Under the pieces are notes generated by a model. That model had not been told where the DNA came from. It was given only the letters and a program-made list of their open reading frames with translations, and did not search any database. The position numbers and the translations under genes are program-made. A stretch of 17,461 nt of DNA from Bacillota bacterium (GTDB taxonomy: Bacteria > Bacillota > Clostridia > Lachnospirales > CAG-274), in assembly GCA_017627115.1 (NCBI GenBank), contig JAGAHK010000095.1, positions 1-17,461 of the forward strand, in the 5' to 3' direction. Below, in pieces: positions 1 through 7,512 of this stretch. Each line of letters starts with the position of its first letter. Position 1 is the first letter of the stretch.

Positions 1-43
1 ATTGAAATTTGGTTTGATTTTACAGACTCGGAGAATATCGATA

Positions 44-1426
44 ATGGATGAAAAAAGAAAACATCATATACACCTTGCGCTGATGTTCGGGGCGTATATA
101 TTTTTGCATACTACCATACTTCTTTTGGCAAACCGCGAAAGCAACGGTTATATAAGTGCGGCGCTGGAGGAAAAGTTATATTATATCCATATGACATTTA
201 TGATATTGGGGCTTTTATCGTTTACACCGATAAACAGGCTCACAAAAGGCAAAACAAAGCTGTTTGATGTTTTTGCGCTTATTTTGCTTGCTGTGGGTAC
301 GGTCATTTTGTATACCGTAAAGCAGGCGTGGGTATTTGTCGGCATAGGCTCGGCGGCGGTGTTCTGTCTGGGATATCTCGGTGCGCTCGTGTATTGGCGG
401 ATGTCTATGGAAACGGCAGCGGCAAGCCGCACGGGGCTTGTTATGGGTATAGGCTGCGGTGCGGCATATACATTGCAGTATTTTTTTGAAGGACACGGAC
501 TTTCGCCCGTATTGCCTTTTATTATCGCCTTTGCTTTTGCCGCGTTGGGTTATGTGACGGTGAAACGCGGTGAAGAGCCGCAGTCTGCCGATGATAGCAA
601 GGATAACGAAAATATAAGGAAAAATCTGATATGTGCCGTGATCATCGCTTCGGGGCTGATATTTTTCAACAGCTTTTTCAACGGCTATCTTCATCATTTG
701 CAGATACAGTCGAATTTTGAACGGATAGATGCCTATGCGTGGCCGCGGCTTATGCTGGTGCCCGTGTACATTGTTTTCGGCTTGCTCGGTGATGTGAAAC
801 ACGGAAAATTTGTTCCGATAGCCTCGCTTTGTATGGGGCTTGTGACCCTGCTCCACTCCGTACTGACCGCCAGCGAAACGGCGTATTGGATAAATATGTG
901 TCTGTTCTATTTCAGCATAGCTTCGGCGGCATCGTATTTCAGTATAGTGTTCTGGAATATTGCGCCCAAAACACGCTTTCCCGAGCTTTGGGCAAGCACA
1001 GGACGAATTTTGGATGCACTTGCGGTCATTATACTTGGTGTATTAAAATTTTCGTCTTTGCATACGGCGGTCGTTCTTGCGCTTAATATCGCCGTAATTG
1101 CGGTGCTGATAATAACAATGGCAGTAAACAACGATTTTAATTTCTTTATGCAGGAAATTCAAAGTGTCAAAACAAAAATGACAAGCGAAGAGGCTATGGG
1201 AATTCTTCAGCGGCGGTATTCACTCACGCCGTCCGAAATGAAAGTGGCGAAAGAACTGCTGCTGACGGATGACAAGCAGTCCGAGATAGCCGAAAGGCTC
1301 TCAATAAAAGTCGGAACTGTTCAGTTTCACGCAACCAACATTTACCGCAAAGCGGGAGTGGAAAACAGGGCGGCTCTCGGTCGTGTTTTTAATGGCATAA
1401 TTGAGAAAAGTGGGATATTGACATAA
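44..1426 (+). CDS. Polytopic membrane regulator with C-terminal LuxR-type HTH
   Basis: A 460-residue predicted transcriptional regulator. The first ~370 residues contain about 12 hydrophobic segments (for example around AYIFLHTTILLLA and IAVIAVLIITMAV), resembling an MFS-like membrane sensor. Residues ~392-455 form a LuxR/GerE-type helix-turn-helix: LTPSEMKVAKELL, then SEIAERLSIKVGTVQFHATN and IYRKAGVENRAAL match the family pattern of an LTxxE start, an IAxxLxI turn, TVxxH recognition helix and NR end. The family normally binds DNA through this tail; the signal sensed by the membrane part is unknown. The start at 44 is chosen because GGAGA lies at 30-34 with 9-nt spacing; an in-frame TTG at 2 has no visible upstream sequence to judge. 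No receiver domain or histidine-kinase partner is seen. It stands alone, followed by a repeat-rich spacer, and may or may not control the large gene at 2102. Confidence 0.85.
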   Translation: MDEKRKHHIHLALMFGAYIFLHTTILLLANRESNGYISAALEEKLYYIHMTFMILGLLSFTPINRLTKGKTKLFDVFALILLAVGTVILYTVKQAWVFVGIGSAAVFCLGYLGALVYWRMSMETAAASRTGLVMGIGCGAAYTLQYFFEGHGLSPVLPFIIAFAFAALGYVTVKRGEEPQSADDSKDNENIRKNLICAVIIASGLIFFNSFFNGYLHHLQIQSNFERIDAYAWPRLMLVPVYIVFGLLGDVKHGKFVPIASLCMGLVTLLHSVLTASETAYWINMCLFYFSIASAASYFSIVFWNIAPKTRFPELWASTGRILDALAVIILGVLKFSSLHTAVVLALNIAVIAVLIITMAVNNDFNFFMQEIQSVKTKMTSEEAMGILQRRYSLTPSEMKVAKELLLTDDKQSEIAERLSIKVGTVQFHATNIYRKAGVENRAALGRVFNGIIEKSGILT

Positions 1427-1452
1427 GCATAGGGCTGTTGTCTCGCTGCCGT

Positions 1453-1531
1453 AAACCCCTCAGTCAGCCTTTGGCTGCCAGCTCCCGCTAAAGCGGCACA
1501 CGCCTGATCGCTGCGCTAAAGGGGAGCCAAG
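1453..1531. repeat. Intergenic palindromic repeat, AAACCCCTC...GGGGAGCCAAG type
   Basis: A 79-bp unit beginning AAACCCCTCAGTC and ending GGGGAGCCAAG, with an internal stem CAGCC-TTT-GGCTG. Similar units occur at 7306-7361 and inside the two larger elements at 1568-1823 and 12004-12194. The end CTGATCGCTGCGCTAAAGG is shared exactly with the unit at 12127-12188. Such units are widespread in gut Clostridia; their function is not known to me. Confidence 0.8.
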
Positions 1532-1567
1532 AGCCTGCGGCGCTGATTTCCTTAATACAATCAAGGC

Positions 1568-1823
1568 GTTGCATTAGTCTTGCCTCCCCTTTAGCGCAGC
1601 GTTTAGGGGAGGGGGACCGCGCGCAGCGTGGTGGAGGGGTTTATTTGCGACTGCTTTAGTGTTATACAACGGTATGCAACAACACTCGCAAACCCCTCAG
1701 TCGCGGCAAGCCGCGCCAGCAATCCATTCGGCAGCGAAGCTGACGGATGTTTGCCATAGAGTCCCGACGGCTTTGCCGCCGTCAGGACAAACCTGAAAGA
1801 AGGGGAGCCAAGGCTAATGCAAC
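1568..1823. mobile_element. MITE-like element, copy 1 (256 bp, terminal inverted repeats)
   Basis: The 22-bp ends at 1568-1589 (starting GTTGCATTAGTCTTG) and 1802-1823 (ending GGCTAATGCAAC) are inverted repeats matching at 20 of 22 positions. The left half carries the unit CTTGCCTCCCC...GAGGGGTTT, the reverse orientation of the unit at 1453, then a spacer, then a right half starting AAACCCCTCAGTC. The right half has extra internal hairpins such as GACGGC-TTT-GCCG. It has no coding capacity. A related 191-bp copy lies at 12004-12194. No clear target-site duplication is visible, so mobility by a transposase acting in trans is inferred from the structure only. Confidence 0.65.
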
Positions 1824-1872
1824 TCTACTACTAACGTAAATTTCAATTTACACCATATGATATAATAAACCC

Positions 1873-1908
1873 AAAGGCTGAAGCGTTTTTGACGCCGTAG
1901 CCTTTTTT
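1873..1908 (+). terminator. Rho-independent terminator-like hairpin
   Basis: AAAGGCT (1873-1879) pairs with AGCCTTT (1899-1905), with an inner GCGT/ACGC stem and a T-rich loop, followed by a T run to 1908. It lies ~450 bp after the regulator's stop codon and before the promoter at 2016, so it would stop readthrough into the next gene. Confidence 0.6.
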
Positions 1909-2015
1909 GTGTCATTCAGTGGCTTTAAGGCAGTACTTGGGGAAAACTTGGGTCGCTTTTTAAGCCGAATTTCAAAAAAATTGGTTAAACTCCAGTATGC
2001 AATAAACGATGGTTT

Positions 2016-2024
2016 TGGTATAAT
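2016..2024 (+). promoter_or_regulatory. Extended -10 promoter of the large dockerin gene
   Basis: TGGTATAAT gives a perfect TATAAT (2019-2024) with the TGn extension one base upstream. The -35 position 17 bp away (TATGCA, 1996-2001) is weak, as is usual for extended -10 promoters. Transcription would start near 2031, giving a ~70-nt leader that contains a small stem, AAAATGC (2046-2052) with GCATTTT (2060-2066), just before the ribosome binding site. Confidence 0.55.
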
Positions 2025-2084
2025 GTTTAGAAACAGACGGGCAGTAAAATGCTAAAATCGCATTTTTGCTACAACCAAACAGCC

Positions 2085-2091
2085 AAGGAGG
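2085..2091 (+). promoter_or_regulatory. Ribosome binding site AAGGAGG
   Basis: A full-consensus AAGGAGG 10 nt before ATG 2102. It fixes the start there and rejects the in-frame TTG at 2066, which lies upstream of it and would put a polar extension in front of the signal peptide. Confidence 0.85.
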
Positions 2092-2101
2092 GGAAAACGG
2101 A

Positions 2102-5100
2102 ATGAAGAGATTTTTAAGTGCATTATTAAGTGTTCTTATTGCCGCAGGCAGTACAATGCCGAGCGTGTATGCGGCAGAAAACGAAATGCCGCAGCAGTAT
2201 GAGAGCGGTTACGAGGACAGCGGTTTATTTCCCGAAGTTATCCACATAAGCGGGGATAAGCTGAAAGGAATGGTGGAGGAGTACGACGGGGAGCATCCCG
2301 ATGAGGCAGGCGAAGAGTCCGCCGATGACGGCGAATTAAGTCCTTATGCCTCGGACAGCCCTGTCGGAGTGTTTGCCGACGAAGAAGCCCCCGATATTTT
2401 GGGCGAAGAATTTACCGAAGCACCGATAAGGGCTTATGCAGACACAAATACATATACCGAATATGTGTATATCCGCAGCGCGGCAGACCTTTTGGCGATA
2501 GACGGGCATGACGGCGGATATTACGAGCTTGCATCGGATATAGACCTAAAAGGCATGGAATGGCCGGGTATAGCCCTTACAAACGCAGTTTTTGACGGCA
2601 AGGGGCATTATATCTACAACCTTACGCAGACAAGCGAAAAGAGTACGGGTCTTTTCAGCAATTCGGACAATAAAGACGCAAATGTCTATATTGCAAATGT
2701 AAATTTGTCCGATATAAATATAAATGTCACAAAGTGTACGGGCACTTCCGTTATGGTCGGTGTGCTCGGCAGTGCGGGCATCACGCCCGAAAACTGCTAC
2801 GCAAGCGGAACTATAACCACAAATGTAACGGTAAAAAATCTTGCTGTCTATGTTTTTTCACAAGGCATCAACTGTGATTCAAGGGTAAATATAAATATCG
2901 GCGGCAGCTGTACAGACCCCGGTGGTTCTTGGTATGTGTACAATATGATACAATGCAGGCACAGCGGATATGAGGGCGATATAAAAATAACGGGCACTCA
3001 TGACCATACCCGTGTATACGGGCTTTACGGCTGTACGGATAAATCGGTATTTTACGGCGATATAACGCTCAACGCCGATATTGTTGAGGATGCTTATGTT
3101 GATTTAGATGGTCTGTTCAACTGCGATGATGCCGCATTTAAGGGCAATATCGAGTCAAGACCCGTATTTAAAGGAACCGGCGGAATGGTAACTGCCTCCG
3201 GATTGGACGGTACCGACTGCGATTTTACGGGTGATGTTTCGACATATTCAAGCGGAGATACGAGGGGCATACCGAATGCAAGTGCGGGCGGCGGTAAAAA
3301 CTGTACTTTTACGGGTGATGTAAGTGTTTATACAAACGGACAGTCGAACGGTTTTGTAATGGGTATCGGCGGTGACTCTTCCACAATGACGGGCGATATA
3401 TACGCAAATGTTAACGTTTACGGATCGAAATATGCTGTGTTCGATGTTTACGGGATCGGTCGTGCCAAAAATTGTGTGCTAAACGGCAATATCACGGGAA
3501 AAGGTACGGATGTACTGGTAACGCCCATACATGATTATGCGGAAAATTGTGCGGTAAACGGGGACAGCACAAGTACAGACAGAATCCACGGAATATACAA
3601 CGGCTGTAAAAACTGTACGATAAACGGAAACCTTTCGGGAGTAGGCAATATTAACGGTAATACGGCAGGAATTTCAAACGGAAGCACCGATTGTACGATA
3701 AACGGCTTTATAAGCGTGCAAAAAGGCGATATTTACGGTATAATGGGCGGCAGCGGCAATACCGTAAACGGCGATGTTATGACACAAAACGGCAAAGGTG
3801 TAGGCATATACAAATCATCGGGCTCTTATATATCGGGCATGATATCGGAAAAACAGGGCTATGAGCCGTTGAGCGTTACGGCTGCAAGTCCGTATATGGG
3901 TTACTTTGAGTGTCAGGGCTGTCATCAGAGGGTAGTCAGCGCGCGCAACCTGTTAGACGAAGTTCACTGCACAAGAGTGAGTTCATCGGGAACGGTGACC
4001 GAATATAAGTACAAAAAAATATACGAAATGAATTACAGCAAGGAAACGGGCGAGGGAAGCGACAGCGGCGAGCCGATAGAATTCCCGCCCGACCGGGAGA
4101 AATTCCCTTATACAATAAAACTTGTCAGCACCGAGAGCGGCGAGGTCATACCAAACGCCAAAATAAGCATTGACGGCAAAGAATACACCACAAACGAAAA
4201 CGGCATTATCTCCGTTTCGGAGGGCGAAACAAATGTTATGCTTACCGTAAAGATAGACGGCAATATAATGCTTGTAAACAGAAATTTCTATCCGGTCAAA
4301 AACCGTGAAAACATTGTGGAAGTGTGCGAGATAGCGGTCGATGTCGATCTTGGCGAAAGCGACGAGGCTCCGGGCAACCCGCCGACGGGAAATTTCAACG
4401 GCAAAAAATTCTCCATGTTCGACCTGCCCGCAAGTGTAAGCCTGCCAAAAGTCGGCAATATGCAGATGACGTATGACAAAAACCGCAAGGCATACAGAAT
4501 TCTTTTCGGCGATCTGAAAGGCATAAAGAATACGGGCAAGGATTTCAACAGAATGTTTATAGGCGTTCAGAACCTTGTGACAAATGCAAAGAACGGCCTG
4601 TTTTCCGATAAGGATTTTATGAAGCTGGTAAACACCCCGCAAAAGGGTGCGCTCGGTTTCAGCGGCAGCGGCAATGTCGTGGGCTATATAGAACTGCAAA
4701 AAACCAAGGATGATACAGTTGCAACGGGTGCGGTATTGATGAAATATACCGCAAGGGCTGAAAATACCATACCTTTTGCCGCAGCACCCGTATTTTTTGT
4801 TACATACGGCGTAACAGGCACTTTAGAAGCGGGCATCACACTTACCATGAGTACAACTAACATGGTAAACAAGTCCTTTGAACCGCACGGTATGGTGGCT
4901 ATGTCCGTTACACCCAATGTGGGTCTCGGTATAGGCATGAAAAAATTTGCATCGGCGGAAGTCGGCTTTGATGCAATATTAAGGGGACAGATAACATACC
5001 CGTTCCGCTCTGTACAGCAGGATGTATCGGCTTGGCTTACGGGCGAGTTTTATATTCTCGGCAGCATAATGGGCTTTGAGGGCAGGACGGCATGGACTTT

Positions 5101-7279
5101 GGGCAGATGGAAGCTATATCCGCTTGAAAGTGGCGTAAAAACCGCGGGCGATAAAGTTATAACTTTCAATGCCGATGAAATGACCCTCGCCGACAGAAGT
5201 TATCTTAAAAATAAAACACAGGACACAAGAGAGGGTACTGTAAAATCGAATATTTATCCCTACAGTTCAGTTAAATTCGGAAGCGTGGACGGCAAACGAA
5301 TGATGGTCTGGCTTGACGACGACCCGACAAGGGACGACCTTAACAGAACCGCTGTCTATTATTCAATAAAGAACGATGACGGAACATGGACAGAACCAAA
5401 GCAGGTGTATGATGACGGAACAGCCGATTATCAGTTTGACATTTTTGTAAGAAGCGGTATGACCTACATTGTATGGCAGAATGCCGTTGAAAAAGTCACG
5501 GGAAATTCGCCCGACGAGATAGCACCGAAGGTCGATCTCTATTACTCCGAGATAGGACAGTATGTCGGCAAGTACGATTGGGAAGAGCCTAAGGCCATCA
5601 CAACAAATAACAGCGATTACGAATATGACCCGAAGATAGCGGCTGACCGAAGCTTCGGACAATACATTATATGGAAACAAAATGACAAAAACACTCCTCT
5701 GGCAGGCTATGTTGATGTAAAGGAAAGCATTTACAAGTTACACAAGGGCTACAGCACGATGGAGCCTGTTGAGAAAGCTGCCGAAAACCTGCCTTATGTC
5801 TACAGTATGGATGTCAGCGCAACAGGCAATGTTGCTTTTGTGACAGACAGCGATAACGATATAACGACTGCGGGCAGTACGCTCTATTGCAAAGGCACTT
5901 ACACCGACAGCAGCAATACCGAGCACAAAATCGACGAAAGCTATTCATCCGAAAGCGATATAACGGGTCTTATGCACGGCAGCGCAAGCTTCTTCTTTAT
6001 GGAGGACAGCACATTAAAAACGATGAATGCCAATGGTATCGTAACGGATGTACACAGTTTTGATGCGGAGGTCACAAATCCCGTTATACTTACGGGCGGC
6101 ACGGACAGCGTAAGCTCCGTTTTATACGAAGTTCCGAACGGTTTTGATACTTCTGTATACTATGCAAAACTCAATTATTACACGGGCTGGTCTGAACCGC
6201 TGTTTGCGGGCAGCTTTGACGAAAAAGTCCGCTCGTGGGATGTTATAGAGTCAAAAGAAACGGAAATAGCGGCGGTAATGGCGGATATAGACGTTAAAAA
6301 CGACTACAATGCGGAAAGTCTGCCCGAAAACACCATAAAGGCAAACGAGATAAAGGAGACCGTAAGGCTTGCATACACAACTATCAAGCCTGTTGAGGAT
6401 ATAAGTGCGCTGTATCTTGACTGCACGGATGATATAAAACCCGGCTGCGGTGCTTCGTTTGAGGTAGGCGTTAAAAACGACACCCTCAGAGCGTTGGAAA
6501 AAATGCACCTGAAACTGACGGACGACAAGGGTAATGTACTGTTTGACAAGGATTGTTATCCCAAGGTATCGAGCGGCGGCACAGATACGCTGTACGCATC
6601 GGCGACTATCCCCGAAGATTTTACAAGGGGTACGATAACAGCCGAGGTATCGGTCGAGAACCTTGAAGAAAGCGACAGGACAAACAACCTTGTTTCCGAG
6701 ACTTACGGCGGTACGGATCTTGAACTTAAAGTTAGGGCAAATTCTATTCACAGAACGGGCTGTGTTGATGTGAATGTTCGGAATAACGGCAGTATTGCTG
6801 CAAAGAACGCTGTTATCAGCATAAAGAACGAAGCAGGCGATGTGATAGCAAAACAGACCGTTTCGGAGATACTTTCTTCCGTCAGTGAAAAAGTGAGCAT
6901 ACCCGTTCCCGAAACCTACAGCCGTCCGAAAGAGAAAATAAAGATTTATGCGGAAGTTGTTTCGGATGACGAGCTTAACGACTACGACAATGCGGGCTTC
7001 ACAGAAATAGAGGAATACATCGCTGAAGCCGACGACAGCAGTAAATTTGTATTCGGCGATGTTGACGGCAACGGAAAGGTAGAGGCAGGCGATGCGACAT
7101 ATATTCTGCAAAAAGCGTTGGTAAGCACGTTTGAACTGCCTTTGCAGAAAAAGACGAATGATTGGATGAGATATGCCGATGTGGACGGCAACGGTAAGAT
7201 AGAAGCAGGCGATGCGACATTCGTGCTGCAAAAAGCGTTGGTAAGTACATTTGAACTGCCTGTCGAAAAACTGAAATAA
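2102..7279 (+). CDS. Large secreted multidomain protein with twin dockerin
   Basis: A 1725-residue exported surface or docked protein of unknown role. Signal peptide at 1-24 (MKRFLSALLSVLIAAG, cleavage near VYA). Residues ~27-115 are acidic and probably disordered. Residues ~120-600 look like a parallel beta-helix, with repeated rungs such as NCTFTGDVSVYT, NCVLNGNITG and NCTINGNLSG every ~25-30 residues. A CQGC...HC cluster follows near 603-622, then a carboxypeptidase-regulatory-like or Ig-like fold (~668-740), a beta-rich region (~755-1010), and a BNR/sialidase-like propeller region (~1050-1400). Two CARDB-like domains (~1430-1640) lead to a type I dockerin (~1651-1725) with two DVDGNGKxEAGDAT calcium loops, each followed by QKALVSTFELP. 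Dockerins bind scaffoldin cohesins, so it probably joins a surface complex. No catalytic domain is recognised. It might bind or degrade polysaccharide, but that is inference from the beta-helix only. Confidence 0.85.
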   Translation: MKRFLSALLSVLIAAGSTMPSVYAAENEMPQQYESGYEDSGLFPEVIHISGDKLKGMVEEYDGEHPDEAGEESADDGELSPYASDSPVGVFADEEAPDILGEEFTEAPIRAYADTNTYTEYVYIRSAADLLAIDGHDGGYYELASDIDLKGMEWPGIALTNAVFDGKGHYIYNLTQTSEKSTGLFSNSDNKDANVYIANVNLSDININVTKCTGTSVMVGVLGSAGITPENCYASGTITTNVTVKNLAVYVFSQGINCDSRVNINIGGSCTDPGGSWYVYNMIQCRHSGYEGDIKITGTHDHTRVYGLYGCTDKSVFYGDITLNADIVEDAYVDLDGLFNCDDAAFKGNIESRPVFKGTGGMVTASGLDGTDCDFTGDVSTYSSGDTRGIPNASAGGGKNCTFTGDVSVYTNGQSNGFVMGIGGDSSTMTGDIYANVNVYGSKYAVFDVYGIGRAKNCVLNGNITGKGTDVLVTPIHDYAENCAVNGDSTSTDRIHGIYNGCKNCTINGNLSGVGNINGNTAGISNGSTDCTINGFISVQKGDIYGIMGGSGNTVNGDVMTQNGKGVGIYKSSGSYISGMISEKQGYEPLSVTAASPYMGYFECQGCHQRVVSARNLLDEVHCTRVSSSGTVTEYKYKKIYEMNYSKETGEGSDSGEPIEFPPDREKFPYTIKLVSTESGEVIPNAKISIDGKEYTTNENGIISVSEGETNVMLTVKIDGNIMLVNRNFYPVKNRENIVEVCEIAVDVDLGESDEAPGNPPTGNFNGKKFSMFDLPASVSLPKVGNMQMTYDKNRKAYRILFGDLKGIKNTGKDFNRMFIGVQNLVTNAKNGLFSDKDFMKLVNTPQKGALGFSGSGNVVGYIELQKTKDDTVATGAVLMKYTARAENTIPFAAAPVFFVTYGVTGTLEAGITLTMSTTNMVNKSFEPHGMVAMSVTPNVGLGIGMKKFASAEVGFDAILRGQITYPFRSVQQDVSAWLTGEFYILGSIMGFEGRTAWTLGRWKLYPLESGVKTAGDKVITFNADEMTLADRSYLKNKTQDTREGTVKSNIYPYSSVKFGSVDGKRMMVWLDDDPTRDDLNRTAVYYSIKNDDGTWTEPKQVYDDGTADYQFDIFVRSGMTYIVWQNAVEKVTGNSPDEIAPKVDLYYSEIGQYVGKYDWEEPKAITTNNSDYEYDPKIAADRSFGQYIIWKQNDKNTPLAGYVDVKESIYKLHKGYSTMEPVEKAAENLPYVYSMDVSATGNVAFVTDSDNDITTAGSTLYCKGTYTDSSNTEHKIDESYSSESDITGLMHGSASFFFMEDSTLKTMNANGIVTDVHSFDAEVTNPVILTGGTDSVSSVLYEVPNGFDTSVYYAKLNYYTGWSEPLFAGSFDEKVRSWDVIESKETEIAAVMADIDVKNDYNAESLPENTIKANEIKETVRLAYTTIKPVEDISALYLDCTDDIKPGCGASFEVGVKNDTLRALEKMHLKLTDDKGNVLFDKDCYPKVSSGGTDTLYASATIPEDFTRGTITAEVSVENLEESDRTNNLVSETYGGTDLELKVRANSIHRTGCVDVNVRNNGSIAAKNAVISIKNEAGDVIAKQTVSEILSSVSEKVSIPVPETYSRPKEKIKIYAEVVSDDELNDYDNAGFTEIEEYIAEADDSSKFVFGDVDGNGKVEAGDATYILQKALVSTFELPLQKKTNDWMRYADVDGNGKIEAGDATFVLQKALVSTFELPVEKLK
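7058..7150 (+). repeat. Dockerin direct repeat, first copy
   Basis: A 93-nt segment encoding DVDGNGKVEAGDAT and QKALVSTFELP. It repeats at 7178-7270 with a 120-nt (40-codon) period and long identical stretches, including GCAGGCGATGCGACAT and CTGCAAAAAGCGTTGGTAAG. This is the normal duplicated F-hand arrangement of a dockerin, here with unusually high DNA identity. Confidence 0.85.
7178..7270 (+). repeat. Dockerin direct repeat, second copy
   Basis: Second F-hand copy, encoding DVDGNGKIEAGDAT and QKALVSTFELP. The near-identity with 7058-7150 means both helices could contact a cohesin in the same way (dual-binding mode known for type I dockerins). Confidence 0.85.
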
Positions 7280-7305
7280 ACCATATAATAATGGCGGTCA
7301 AAAAG

Positions 7306-7361
7306 AAACCCCTCAGTCACGGCTAAAGCCGTGCCGGCTCCCCTGAACAAGGGGAGCCAAG
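7306..7361. repeat. Intergenic palindromic repeat, short form
   Basis: A 56-bp unit of the AAACCCCTCAGTC...GGGGAGCCAAG type, made of two perfect hairpins: CACGGCT-AA-AGCCGTG (7318-7333) and GGCTCCCCT-GAACA-AGGGGAGCC (7336-7358). It sits 27 bp after the stop of the large gene. It lacks a T run, so it is not a typical terminator. Confidence 0.8.
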
Positions 7362-7454
7362 CGTAGGCACACTTCAATGACCGAGGGACTTCGGATCAAA
7401 GCCTGCGGCGCTAAAAATACTTAAAAAAATCATTTGACAGGAACTAAACAACAT

Positions 7455-7510
7455 AAGGGACTGAAACATTGAGTATTATCATATTCTTAATGTGACAGCC
7501 CCTTTTGTAT
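7455..7510. terminator. Bidirectional terminator between convergent genes
   Basis: AAGGGACTG (7455-7463) pairs with CAGCCCCTT (7496-7504) with one wobble, extended by ACATT/AATGT inside. On the plus strand it is followed by TTGTATTTTTATTTATT, serving the 2102 gene. On the minus strand it follows the stop codon of the gene ending at 7513 and would end the cobalamin-controlled unit, with a weaker T tract. Confidence 0.65.
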
Positions 7511-7512
7511 TT

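Noticed and set aside
1847-1866. Promoter TTTACA with TATAAT
   Set aside because: The spacing is only 8 bp and a terminator hairpin follows at 1873, leaving nothing useful to transcribe.
2066-2101. TTG start for the large dockerin protein
   Set aside because: The AAGGAGG site at 2085-2091 lies downstream of it, and starting at 2102 gives a clean signal peptide.
3983-4699. Minus-strand open frame of 238 codons
   Set aside because: It is a shadow of the large dockerin gene, with no start signal or domain.
6251-7231. Long minus-strand open frame (326 codons) opposite the CARDB-dockerin end
   Set aside because: It is antisense to a well-supported coding region, its Cys/Arg/Tyr-rich composition is typical of a shadow frame, and it has no ribosome binding site.
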